Shown piece after piece: positions 25,155 to 33,153 of a stretch of DNA of 64,000 nt (positions are counted from its first letter, which is position 1; each line of letters starts with the position of its first letter). A model generated the notes under the pieces. The model made no database searches. It had not been told where the DNA came from and saw nothing but the letters and a program-made list of their open reading frames with translations. The stretch spans positions 496,001 through 560,000 of the forward strand of contig OZ244871.1 in assembly GCA_965221105.1 (NCBI GenBank), read 5' to 3'. The DNA comes from GM7GCV1 sp965221105 (GTDB taxonomy: Bacteria; Pseudomonadota; Gammaproteobacteria; Pseudomonadales; GM7GCV1). The position numbers and the translations under genes were made by a program.

Positions 25155-25940
25155 CTATCCAGGCAACTTGAGCTGCCTGGATACTCTGCCACCCGGACTG
25201 CCATCGGAAAGCCAGGTCTGTTCAACCAGCGACACCTGCTCCGCGCCAAACAGTATCAGGCTGGTCGCACGGGTTCCGAATACATTGCCGTGAAGCTGCA
25301 CCGGCGGAATGAATATTGACGATAAAACATGCTCAAGTTCCTGGGGAATACCGGTTTTTGGAAGTTCCCGCAGGTCGGTCCGGGATGTGTCTCGCATCAA
25401 CTCAATCAACCGGTCAATATCGATCCGGGATGCATTCTGAAGATAGTGCTCAATCATCTGGCTGCCGCGTGACATCTTCGGCCACTGCTGATCTTGGGGA
25501 CCATTACTGATACTGGTCACACCATCATCCAACAGGCGCGGCTCCGATTGCAGTGTGCCGCAACTGTAGAGTACTCCAGGGAGGCCAAACAGCAGATTGA
25601 ACGGATTGTAGTCATCACACTTCTCGGTCAGTCGCCCAGCCAGTTCCGCCAATGCTTCGGGCCTGGTATGCAGTGCTTCAGTAACCAGTGCACCCCGGCT
25701 TCTGCTTTGACCGAGCGCTGCCTGTCCCGAACGGATATTGGTCACGGCGGCGACAACACCGGTATTGGCGTTGAATCCCAGCCAGGTGCCTCCGGCCTGC
25801 ATATCCCGCCCGGCGACAATGGGGGAATTTTTCCACCGTTTCAGGGTGTCAGAGGGTCTGTGAAAAAACTCGTCGCGATTCGCGGCGACAATTAGCGGGT
25901 AATCCGTGCGAAGATTGCTCGCAATGAATAGAATACACAT
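25155..25940 (-). CDS. NRDE (TANGO2-like) family protein
   Basis: A full-length 261-aa member of the NRDE family, named for the motif seen here in LIVAANRDEFFHRPS. Other family landmarks are AGRDMQAGGTWLGFNANTG and SRGALVTEAL. TANGO2-type proteins are of unsettled function (linked to heme or lipid handling in eukaryotes). The start ATG at 25940 reads MCILFIASNLRTDYP. Its 5' end and upstream region are duplicated at 27232-27468, where the gene itself is cut. Confidence 0.85.
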   Translation of the reverse strand: MCILFIASNLRTDYPLIVAANRDEFFHRPSDTLKRWKNSPIVAGRDMQAGGTWLGFNANTGVVAAVTNIRSGQAALGQSRSRGALVTEALHTRPEALAELAGRLTEKCDDYNPFNLLFGLPGVLYSCGTLQSEPRLLDDGVTSISNGPQDQQWPKMSRGSQMIEHYLQNASRIDIDRLIELMRDTSRTDLRELPKTGIPQELEHVLSSIFIPPVQLHGNVFGTRATSLILFGAEQVSLVEQTWLSDGSPGGRVSRQLKLPG

Positions 25941-26103
25941 TCCGGTGGACTATGCGGAGACGGGTTCCGGTCTGCAAGACATCTGAATTTCCACTGCTGC
26001 CTGTTGCGGACCTGCAGTGTACAGGTGATACCGCGGCGTGTCCCTGACATAAGTGCACTCTCACCTGTACCGATTTTGTGACCCTACCCATGAAGCAACT
26101 TGT
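25867..26103. repeat. 237-bp direct repeat, copy 1
   Basis: Shares about 94 percent of bases, by eye, with 27232-27468 at a constant offset of 1365 with no length change. It covers the first 25 codons of the NRDE gene (minus strand), the divergent intergenic region and the first codons of the MBL-fold gene (plus strand). In this copy the NRDE gene is whole and the MBL gene is a 9-codon stub at 26090-26119. Confidence 0.85.
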
Positions 26104-26119
26104 GTTCACGGAATTTTGA
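26090..26119 (+). pseudogene. 9-codon stub of the MBL-fold hydrolase
   Basis: ATG AAG CAA CTT GTG is identical to the start of the intact gene at 27455 and then diverges into TTCACGGAATTTTGA. It marks the breakpoint of the tandem duplication. Confidence 0.6.
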
Positions 26120-26141
26120 AACCATAGATGGATAAAAAGGA

Positions 26142-26162
26142 GGTGACTACTCACCCCCCTTG
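26142..26162. repeat. REP-like element, right copy
   Basis: GGTGACTACTCACCCCCCTTG, the inverse of the element at 24691-24714. It folds as the perfect stem GGTGA-CTAC-TCACC. Confidence 0.4.
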
Positions 26163-26320
26163 TCGTCATAGGAAGGCGATTCTATGATGTCGTAGTTACG
26201 GAACACTCTATTAAATTGCACAGTGGCGGCGGTAGGGTACTCAGTACCGAACTGCTGGAAATGTGATAGTACGAGAAAAATCAACAGGTGAGCTCGATCC
26301 GCCTCTCGAAGTTCATTAGG

Positions 26321-26647
26321 TTAGCGGACAATTACCTGCGTGATCCGTGCCATGGCCGCGATGATCGCATCAGGGGCTCTTTCGATAAATGTGGCACGAC
26401 GTTGCTCGAAGTCAACGGATTTGATCTGGTACGCCAGGGTCGCCCCTTGAGTCTCTGTCCCCTCAAGTACCACTTCCAACCGTATATTTCGCGCGGTACG
26501 TGTAATCGGGGCCACGACTGCGAATTTCGTATGTTCGTTAAATGCCTTTCTCGAAATCACATACGCTGGCCTGCGCTTTGTGATTTCCTTACCCACGCTT
26601 GGCTCAAAATCCAGCCAGATGATATCTCCGCGATCAGGAATGTACAT
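26321..26647 (-). CDS. mazF: MazF/PemK-type endoribonuclease toxin
   Basis: A 108-aa PemK-like toxin that cuts mRNA at short motifs. It begins MYIPDRGDIIWLDFEPSVGK, a typical GDI-x-x-x-DF start, then KRRPAYVISRKAFN, the VVAPITRTAR strand and LAYQIKSVDFEQRRA, and ends ARITQVIVR. Its ATG overlaps the last base of the antitoxin stop codon, so the two are co-translated. It lies in DNA inserted between the two copies of the 237-bp repeat. Confidence 0.9.
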   Translation of the reverse strand: MYIPDRGDIIWLDFEPSVGKEITKRRPAYVISRKAFNEHTKFAVVAPITRTARNIRLEVVLEGTETQGATLAYQIKSVDFEQRRATFIERAPDAIIAAMARITQVIVR

Positions 26648-26898
26648 TAAAGCTCTGTACCAACGCTCGGTGCATCAATCCATTCGCGGTCTTCGTTAGT
26701 GGTTGCAAGATTTTCTTTGGGGCTACCCGCCAGCAACTCTTCCAGTGTTAATTCACTTTCAACTGGAGTCAGAACGACTGTGCCTTCCACTACCCGGGCA
26801 TCGAGTGCATCCCCGATCTCCAGTCCAGCCTCCTGCAGGATGGCAGCTGGGATGATGGTGCCCGCCGAGTTGCCCCATTTACGTAGATTTGTGTGCAT
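26647..26898 (-). CDS. mazE: MazE/PemI-type antitoxin, AbrB fold
   Basis: An 83-aa antitoxin. The N-terminal swapped-hairpin DNA-binding domain is clear (LRKWGNSAGTIIPAAILQEA, then GLEIGDALDARVVEGTVVL), followed by an acidic tail (ELTLEELLAGSPKEN) that binds the toxin. It is first in the pair, 1 nt overlapping mazF. Autoregulation of the pair is usual for this family. Confidence 0.9.
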   Translation of the reverse strand: MHTNLRKWGNSAGTIIPAAILQEAGLEIGDALDARVVEGTVVLTPVESELTLEELLAGSPKENLATTNEDREWIDAPSVGTEL

Positions 26899-27231
26899 GA
26901 TGTCACTTCCTGAAATTAGACATTGTCTATACTACCACAAAGTTATATGGTGTCTCACACGGAATATCTGCACATACTGGCGATATTTACCGCGAATTGC
27001 CTGCAGTTTCGACTGGGTATATACATCAGGACGACACTGCGGTTTCGAGACTCCGCGCTGAAATGCGCGCCAAGCTTATCCGGGGTTGCCAAGACTCCCC
27101 CTGTCCTGGATTACCCAGCGGAATCTGGTCGATGCACTGGTGGGCAGCAGGGATATCGAAGGCGATATTGCCGCGCCCGGCCGGGGATTTCTATCAGCTT
27201 GTTCGTGATAACACCGGCGCACAGGATCAAG
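26899..27231. other. Intergenic filler between MazEF and repeat copy 2
   Basis: The first 40 bases should contain the mazEF promoter. The rest has short open frames in several phases (one contains VDALVGSRDIEGDIAAPGRG) that may be fragments of a lost gene; none is assignable. Confidence 0.3.
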
Positions 27232-27468
27232 AACTCGTCGCGATTCGCGGCGACAATCAGTGGGTAATCCGTGCGAAGATTGCGCACAATGAATAGAATA
27301 CACATTCCGGTGGACTATGCGGAGACGGACTCCGGTCTGCAAGGCATCTGAATTTCCACTGCTGCCTGTTGCGGACCGGCAGTGTACAGATGATGCCGCG
27401 GCGTGTCCCTGACATAAGTGCACTCTCACCTGTACCGATTTTGTGACCTTACCCATGAAGCAACTTGT
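27232..27468. repeat. 237-bp direct repeat, copy 2
   Basis: The second copy of the NRDE / MBL divergent region (see 25867-26103). Here the NRDE gene is cut after 25 codons and the MBL gene is whole. Confidence 0.85.
27233..27305 (-). pseudogene. 5' stub of the NRDE gene
   Basis: From ATG at 27305 the frame reads MCILFIVRNLRTDYP and continues to the NRDE motif, where similarity to the intact gene stops at 27233. The following residues in frame are unrelated. Confidence 0.7.
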
Positions 27469-28102
27469 TGTCCCTGTCACCAACTTCCAGCAGAACTGTA
27501 CCTTTGTACTCTGCGAGCATACCGATACAGCAGCCATTATCGATCCGGGCGGAGATACAGACAAACTCCTGACCATTGTCGCCAAACACCAGCTCAACGT
27601 CGACAGGATTCTGCTGACTCATGGGCATCTGGATCATGCCGGCGGGGCAGCTATTCTCAAGGAGCGCCTGAGTGTTCCTATTATCGGCCCACACAAGGAC
27701 GACGCCTTCTGGCTCGATCAGCTGCCACAGCAGTCTTCAATGTTGGGTCTCATGCCCCCTATTGAGAGCTTTACCCCGGATCAATGGCTTGAAGATGGGC
27801 ACACTGTCACTGTGGGAACTATCGAATTCGAGGTCATTCACTGCCCCGGCCATACCCCGGGGCATGTGGTCTACTTTAATCGCAAGGCGAACTGGGCTCA
27901 GGTTGGTGATGTCCTTTTTGCAGGATCCATTGGTCGCACAGATTTCCCCAGAGGTAATCTTGAAGATCTGACCGACTCCATTCGAGGCAAGCTTTTCCCC
28001 CTTGGAGACAACGTCACATTCATTCCCGGTCACGGTCCCTCTTCTACCTTCGGCCAGGAACGACGCCACAACCCTTTTGTTGCCGACCATCGGTACGGCT
28101 GA
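27455..28102 (+). CDS. MBL-fold hydrolase, GloC/YcbL (glyoxalase II-like) type
   Basis: A 215-aa metallo-beta-lactamase-fold enzyme. The metal site is intact: THGHLDHAGG (H-x-H-x-DH), HCPGHTPGHVVYF, GDVLFAGSIGRTD and the final PGHGP. The size and the early NCTFVLCE segment fit the short glyoxalase II-like GloC/YcbL group, which hydrolyses S-lactoylglutathione-type thioesters. ATG at 27455 begins MKQLVVPVTNFQQN. It is divergent from NRDE in the ancestral order. Confidence 0.88.
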   Translation: MKQLVVPVTNFQQNCTFVLCEHTDTAAIIDPGGDTDKLLTIVAKHQLNVDRILLTHGHLDHAGGAAILKERLSVPIIGPHKDDAFWLDQLPQQSSMLGLMPPIESFTPDQWLEDGHTVTVGTIEFEVIHCPGHTPGHVVYFNRKANWAQVGDVLFAGSIGRTDFPRGNLEDLTDSIRGKLFPLGDNVTFIPGHGPSSTFGQERRHNPFVADHRYG

Positions 28103-28217
28103 ACACCTCACAGATCAAATATCAGAGGCCTGGGGCCGGGGTCTATTATCAGAGGTGAGAAAGTGCGCTGAACGCACGTACACCGAGCACTCCGGGAAGA
28201 CCTGTATGCGCGCCTGC

Positions 28218-28365
28218 TCATTGTCGCTGGTACTGTGAGACGGTCTCATCCAACTCCACCCAGTCCTGTTTCGTCTCACACCAGCCATGCAGTTGGGGCT
28301 TAAACCAGGATGTGTCATCAAGAGTGCCGTTTTTCAGGATGACCACTGTCGCCACCTCCATGTCC
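28218..28365 (-). pseudogene. C-terminal remnant of a GFA-domain protein
   Basis: The frame VVILKNGTLDDTSWFKPQLH, then GWCETKQDWVELDETV, ending with TGA at 28218, matches the C-terminus of glutathione-dependent formaldehyde-activating (GFA) domain proteins (xGTLDDP..P..H...........W). The zinc-binding cysteine-rich N-terminal part is missing. Confidence 0.5.
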
Positions 28366-28736
28366 AGTCGCCCCAATCCCGGAGGCCACACTATTCACTG
28401 CGGCATTGATATCCGCAGTGTCTTGATGTCGGCATGCCACAGATCGAACGACCGCGTGTGACGGGCGGTTGTGCGACAGGAGCGCGTGCAGATTGAGCAT
28501 CCTGTCTCGGTTGAACCCGATTTCATCCGCGTGGCCGATGGGCAGCTCAATCTTGAACCACAGGACCGGGTCCATCGCCTGATCACATGCGGGCTGTCCG
28601 TTTTGGATAGAGCGGCCCGATCCTGAGCACACCCTGCTCCAGCGGCCTGTGCCCTCTCAACAGGCAGGGTGTTGGGGTGTTGACAGAAGCCGTCCTCGTT
28701 GTTCGCACGGGTGCGCCGCGGCAGGCGTGCGTCCGG
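28366..28736. other. Stretch with no assignable gene
   Basis: A minus-strand frame (28318-28632) is open across it but shows no ribosome binding site or motif. No promoter or terminator stands out. Confidence 0.3.
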
Positions 28737-29309
28737 CTACTGGATGGTGCCGTCGGTCTCGCCCCCTTCGCTGACCCGCGCGCAGCCCTTGCCGCCCATG
28801 AACAGGAAGTAGGCACTGCCTGCCGTTGCATACCCACGTCCACGAGGCTGGTAGATGACCGGTACCACCAGCTCTCCGGGGCCTTGATTGGGGTTGCTGG
28901 CGTTGCGGTTGCTCCAGATGTGGGCACCAGCCTTCGGCCGCACCTCGACGATGTTCTCGCCAAGCTCACCGCCGGCGAAGGTAAGGGAATCTCTCCCGCC
29001 AAGCACATTCTGCCAAGCATTTGCGTTCACTTCCGGCGTGCGCCACTCCCAATCGGTGAACTCGCCACCAGTGCGGTATTCATTACGTGTGCTCAGAAAT
29101 TTGACAGTCGTGAAACTCTGCCGCGTTACGTTGGGATTACTAGACGACAGGATGACCTTGAAGCGGCCCAGCGTGGCGGAATCGCCGCAGCCATCCACGA
29201 CTTGCGAAACCGATGCAAGCGTGACTGTGCAGGTGCTGGTGGTGCATTGAGGAGGGGGAGGTGGGAGTTGCGCCTGCGCGGTACCTGCAAGCAGCAGGAA
29301 GCAGAGCAT
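28737..29309 (-). CDS. Secreted protein of unknown function, possibly phase-variable at its 5' end
   Basis: From ATG at 29309 the protein of 190 aa begins with a short signal peptide (MLCFLLLAGTAQAQ) and a proline run, then a cysteine-containing mature part (CTTSTCTVTLASVSQVVDGC). No family is recognised. The frame stays open further upstream and a longer, better signal peptide (RLTALAATAAAMLCFLLLAG) can be read, but it then meets a run of 17 C. Beyond that run an ATG at 29392 with AGGAGG 7 nt upstream is one base out of frame. The ATG at 29309 itself has no ribosome binding site. Confidence 0.6.
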   Translation of the reverse strand: MLCFLLLAGTAQAQLPPPPPQCTTSTCTVTLASVSQVVDGCGDSATLGRFKVILSSSNPNVTRQSFTTVKFLSTRNEYRTGGEFTDWEWRTPEVNANAWQNVLGGRDSLTFAGGELGENIVEVRPKAGAHIWSNRNASNPNQGPGELVVPVIYQPRGRGYATAGSAYFLFMGGKGCARVSEGGETDGTIQ

Positions 29310-29345
29310 CGCGGCCGCGGTCGCCGCGAGGGCTGTCAGTCTAGC

Positions 29346-29362
29346 GGGGGGGGGGGGGGGGG
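29346..29362. repeat. Homopolymer of 17 G (C on the coding minus strand)
   Basis: Seventeen G in a row between a strong ribosome binding site and ATG (29390-29392) and the secreted protein. With 17 the short upstream frame stops soon after the tract; with 18 it would be fused in frame to the secreted protein. Tracts of this length slip readily in replication and are also a known source of sequencing error. Confidence 0.9.
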
Positions 29363-29494
29363 TACATCACACTGAACTTTCAAGCTGAACATCGTTGATC
29401 CTCCTGCTGATGTCCTGTGAACATCGAGCCAATTACCAGCCAAAAGGTATAACACAGATTGGGCGGAATGCCAATACTTACTTGGCCTTGCCCA

Positions 29495-29546
29495 ATATGA
29501 AGTGAGTCTGAAGGGAGGGCTTGTTTCTAACATGAAATGAGTCTGA
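29495..29546. repeat. Two copies of ATGAAnTGAGTCTGAA
   Basis: ATGAAGTGAGTCTGAA at about 29499 and ATGAAATGAGTCTGAA at about 29531 are spaced 32 nt apart just ahead of the transposase fragment. They may be transposase-binding sites of the element end. Confidence 0.45.
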
Positions 29547-29591
29547 ACTTTCGGGTATTGCCCCCATGAGAGCGGCACTCTGAGCGCTCTC

Positions 29592-30175
29592 ATGACCCTG
29601 ACTGACCTGACCACCATCGAACACCTGGAGCGATGTCTGGATGGCTCCGAAACCTGCACCTACGAACTCCCCGGCACCACGGACGAACGCTCCAGCTGGA
29701 TCCAGACAACCCTGGTGCAGTTCCGCTACACCAGCCTGGGCACAAGCGACAGAGGCGTCGTGGTCCGCTCCCTGCTGAAGGTCAGCGGCTCCTCCCGACA
29801 CCAACTGACCCGGCTGATCCGGCAATACGTGACACCCGGCCGGTGCACTCGCCGACAGCGCACCACGCGGGGGTTCTCCAGACGCTCTACCCAGGCGGAT
29901 GTCCTGCTGCTTGCCGAGCTGGACAGGCTGCACGACACGCCCTGCGGCGCTGTCATCAAGAAGGAGTGCGAACGTGCCCTGGCACAGGGGGATGACCGTT
30001 GTGAGCGCCTGGCCGCGATCTCAGTGAGCCATATCGACACTCTGCGCACATCCACCACTGACCAGCGCCAGCGCCGCCAGTTCACCACACCGCACTCGAA
30101 ACCCGCACCCATTGGCGAACGCCGCAGGGCATCCCGGGGGTCTCTGCGAGTGGATAGGGTGCACCAGGGCTCCCG
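29592..30175 (+). pseudogene. Truncated DDE transposase/integrase
   Basis: The N-terminal two helix-turn-helix regions are clear (DRGVVVRSLLKVSGSSRHQL, TRLIRQYV; then STQADVLLLAELDRLHDTP), followed by IGERRRASRGSLRVDRVHQG, where the aspartate of RVD is the first catalytic residue. After that the frame loses similarity; the second and third catalytic residues are absent. It is the 5' portion of an integrase-core insertion sequence, with repeated motifs upstream that could be its left end. Confidence 0.7.
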
Positions 30176-30418
30176 GTGCCACAACGATCAGGGAGCGTCC
30201 ACCGAAGCGGATTCCGGAACAGTGGGATGCTCTCGGCGAAATGCGTGCGGTGGTGCAAATACTTCAGTGTCGATCAAAACCGCACAAGTTGGAGGCCTCC
30301 AGGAAGGAGCGGGTCATGCCACTAACTGAACCCAGTGTTGAGTATTGAATTACTCCTGACGAGCTTTCAGAACAATTGTATCCTCATTACCGATCTCACT
30401 GTACACCGGAGAAGAGTC

Positions 30419-31333
30419 ATGTCCAGACCATTTCGATATCGTGCGCGTATTATCATTTTTCTTGCAGTGCTGACGCTCTGGTCGGGCGTCTGGGCTGAAC
30501 CTCCTCGAATCGCTGTAGTATCAGCGTATCCTCCAGAACGGGCTGCTTTCGTGTCAGAGCTTGAGGATAGTGAAACAACCCTTATAGCCGGCCAGACCTT
30601 TCACACCGGCACACTGGGAGGAAAAGATGTTGTCCTTTTCCTTTCTGGCATTTCCATGGTCAATGCAGCGATGAGTGTCCAGCGTGCCATTGATCATTTC
30701 AATCTCGAAGGCATCGTGTTCTCAGGCATAGCGGGGGGTGTCAATCCAGATCTTGGAATCGGCACTGTCGTGGTGGCGGAACAATGGGGGAAGTATCTCC
30801 TTTCAGTGTACGCACGTGAAATCGAGCAGGATTTCTCAACTCCAGACATTCCACTTTTTGAGTACCCCTTTCCAGGCTATGGAATGATGTACCCCATTCA
30901 AACAGATGTTGTCACGGCCGATTCGGATGAACCGGAATATCGATTTTGGTTTCCGGTCGATGAAGGGTATCTTGATACTGCACGGACAGTTGCAGAGAAC
31001 ATAACCCTGACCGCCTGTGATGACACAAACAACTGCGTCAGCCAGAGGCCAGCAGTTCTGGTCGGGGGCAATGGTGTCTCCGGTGCAGCGTTCGTTGACA
31101 ATGCGGATTTTCGTATCCATGTGTTCGAGACCTTTGAAGCCCAGGTACTTGACATGGAAAGCGCAGCCGTCGCCCACGTCGCCTATGCCAATGATCTTCC
31201 GTTTATTGCATTCCGGAGTTTGTCCGACCTTGCTGGAGGCAATGACGCAGAAAATGAGCTGCCCACCTTTTTCCGTCTTGCGACTCAAAACTCTTCTGCT
31301 GTGGTCCTGGCATTCCTTGAGGCACTGGAATAA
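30419..31333 (+). CDS. Exported nucleoside phosphorylase/nucleosidase-like protein
   Basis: A 304-aa protein with an N-terminal signal peptide (IIIFLAVLTLWSGVWAEP), so it should act in the periplasm. The mature part has the MTA/SAH nucleosidase fold: RIAVVSAYPPERAAF, VVLFLSGISMVNAAMSVQRA, IVFSGIAGGVNPDLGIGTVV and the nucleoside-binding end VLDMESAAVAHVAYAN with the catalytic acid in DMES and PFIAFRSLSDLAGG. It would release bases from nucleosides or methylthioadenosine for salvage. ATG at 30419 has GGAGAAG 6 nt upstream; upstream codons to 30335 are not conserved. Confidence 0.85.
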   Translation: MSRPFRYRARIIIFLAVLTLWSGVWAEPPRIAVVSAYPPERAAFVSELEDSETTLIAGQTFHTGTLGGKDVVLFLSGISMVNAAMSVQRAIDHFNLEGIVFSGIAGGVNPDLGIGTVVVAEQWGKYLLSVYAREIEQDFSTPDIPLFEYPFPGYGMMYPIQTDVVTADSDEPEYRFWFPVDEGYLDTARTVAENITLTACDDTNNCVSQRPAVLVGGNGVSGAAFVDNADFRIHVFETFEAQVLDMESAAVAHVAYANDLPFIAFRSLSDLAGGNDAENELPTFFRLATQNSSAVVLAFLEALE

Positions 31334-31916
31334 CGGTATTGCTGATCCTGTTATGGGAAGACCGATATGGGATCAGTTGTGCCCTATCCACAGGTACAGG
31401 CGAAGACATCATGAATTTCTGAGATCCTGAGCTCCTGACCCCAGAGATCATATATGTCGTGCACCACTTCCCCGATTGTGCTTTCGATCTATGGCTCTGC
31501 ACAGTCCGGTTCCGGGGAAGACCCTGCCGTCTCGCCAATGATCGCACTCGCGCAGGTATCCTGACATCCACAAGATGGTCCCTCTTCCCACGTTTGTGCA
31601 TTGAAGATACAAAGCCCGCCTCAGTACGAATCATGCACAGGACACTGCGATTCGGATTGATGCCTTGTCTGAAGGCACGATGCGGACACAGTGACTCACG
31701 AGCGCCCTATGCGATAAGTCACAGGCCGCGGATGTACCTGGTGCAGGGCCGGAATCGAACCCCTGACACGAGGGTTTTCGATTCCTCGCTACTCGCTCCG
31801 TTGGAAGAGCTGTATTATGGCACCTGTGCAATGTGAACATATTGGCATGATGCATATTTTCGACACTCAGAGTTTCAACCTGAACCTCCCGGGTACCCGG
31901 GAGCTTTCAAGGTACC
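31334..31916. other. Gene-free stretch with a tRNA-like remnant
   Basis: No protein gene is supported. The only structure noted is the tRNA-like segment at 31739-31812. Confidence 0.35.
31739..31812 (-). pseudogene. tRNA-like remnant
   Basis: On the minus strand the sequence has a T-loop core (GGGGTTCGATTCC), a 3' end GCACCA, an anticodon-like loop around TCGAAAA and a D-arm-like GCTC/GAGC. The T stem has three mismatches and no 5' acceptor strand pairs with the 3' end, so it cannot be a working tRNA. It may be a decayed gene or the 3' piece copied at an element attachment site. Confidence 0.3.
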
Positions 31917-32300
31917 TTGCTGCTGCGCTGTGCGGGGCAACCGAGCCTGGTCATAGCCGCATGGAGTAATACCGAACATGGAATCATCGAACTCATTCAC
32001 CGATCACAGGAAACAACCGATTTTATGTGTGTCGGCCCCGGTGCGTTCACCGACAGCAGTGCGGCACTCCCAGATACACTGGCTGGAGTTGGGATTCTCT
32101 TCATTGAAGTCCGCATCTCCAGCCTGCACCAGCGTGAACCATTCTGGCACACAGGCTATATTTCAGATATCGCTGCAGCGGTCATCTGCGGGTGCGGAAC
32201 CAACGGCTACACCTATGCATTGGATCACGCGATTCGTGCACCAGAGGCCATCTTGCAGGAGCTGAACCGTGGCCTGGCTGGAACTGCGGCTGAATATTGA
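31917..32300 (+). CDS. Unrecognised open frame overlapping prmA
   Basis: A frame of 127 codons ends 32 nt inside prmA. The central and C-terminal parts (DIAAAVICGCGTNGYTYALD, then HAIRAPEAILQELN) look like real protein, but the N-terminus does not. It may be the 3' part of a decayed gene. No family is recognised. Confidence 0.3.
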   Translation: MLLRCAGQPSLVIAAWSNTEHGIIELIHRSQETTDFMCVGPGAFTDSSAALPDTLAGVGILFIEVRISSLHQREPFWHTGYISDIAAAVICGCGTNGYTYALDHAIRAPEAILQELNRGLAGTAAEY

Positions 32301-33153
32301 CAGCGAACACGCAGAGTACCTGGAAGATTCTCTCATCGCTACGGGGGCCAGCGCAGTAACCTATACGGATGCTGGCAACCAGTCCATTTTTGAGCTCGCG
32401 CCTTCCACTGCCCCGCCCTGGTCGCAAGTTGCACTGACTGCGCTGTACCAGGAAGATACTGATACTGATGAGGTCTTGGCCTGTCTGGAAGCCTCTTATA
32501 CTCACTCTCTGCCAACCATTCAATGGAGCACGCTGGAAGACAGGGTCTGGGAGCGCGAGTGGCTGGAGCATCATGAGCCTGCACTTTTTGGCAATTGCTT
32601 CTGGGTATACCATGAGCAGATCGAAGGCGACGTGCCGACACTTCTGCTGGACCCAGGTCTGGCCTTCGGGACGGGCAGTCACCCAACCACCGCTCTGTGC
32701 CTGGAGTGGATAGCCCAGCACAACTGGCAGAATAAAACCGCTGTCGACTACGGCTGCGGCTCGGGCATACTCGGTATAGCGACTGCCCTGCTCGGCTGTA
32801 ACCACGTACAGTGCATCGACACTGATCCCCAGGCTATTACAGCAACTCTCGACAACTTCTCAAAAAACCGGCTCGAGCCAAATTGCTTTGAGGTATGCCT
32901 GGCCGGAGAGGAAGCGGAATATCCTGCAGACATCCTTCTTGCCAATATTCTTGCCGGTCCATTACTCCAACTGGGCGCACAGCTTGCCTCACGAATTAAA
33001 CCCGGTGGACAGATCTGTCTGTCAGGTATCCTGCACAGCCAGAGAGGAGAGATTTTGGATACCTATGCAGCCTGGTTCGACGACATCAAGGTCGGCGGTC
33101 AAGATGAGTGGCTCAGAGTGACAGGCCGCAGGATGGATACAGATGGCATTTGA
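32269..33153 (+). CDS. prmA: Ribosomal protein L11 methyltransferase
   Basis: PrmA trimethylates ribosomal protein L11 using S-adenosylmethionine. The 294-aa protein is full length: N-terminal substrate-recognition domain (WLELRLNIDSEHAEYLEDSL), then LLLDPGLAFGTGSHPTTALC, the SAM motif AVDYGCGSGILGIATALLGC and the NIL-A catalytic-site segment LLANILAGPL. It starts with GTG at 32269, with GGAG 7 nt upstream, and overlaps the zinc-ribbon gene by 11 nt. Confidence 0.95.
   Translation: MAWLELRLNIDSEHAEYLEDSLIATGASAVTYTDAGNQSIFELAPSTAPPWSQVALTALYQEDTDTDEVLACLEASYTHSLPTIQWSTLEDRVWEREWLEHHEPALFGNCFWVYHEQIEGDVPTLLLDPGLAFGTGSHPTTALCLEWIAQHNWQNKTAVDYGCGSGILGIATALLGCNHVQCIDTDPQAITATLDNFSKNRLEPNCFEVCLAGEEAEYPADILLANILAGPLLQLGAQLASRIKPGGQICLSGILHSQRGEILDTYAAWFDDIKVGGQDEWLRVTGRRMDTDGI

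Noticed and set aside
29346..29362. Run of 17 G considered as a G-quadruplex element
   Set aside because: An unbroken run can form such structures, but the position between a start signal and a coding frame makes slippage the simpler reading.
29336..29659. Minus-strand frame with a proline run
   Set aside because: The proline run is just the poly-C tract read in one phase, and the upstream part is antisense to the transposase fragment.
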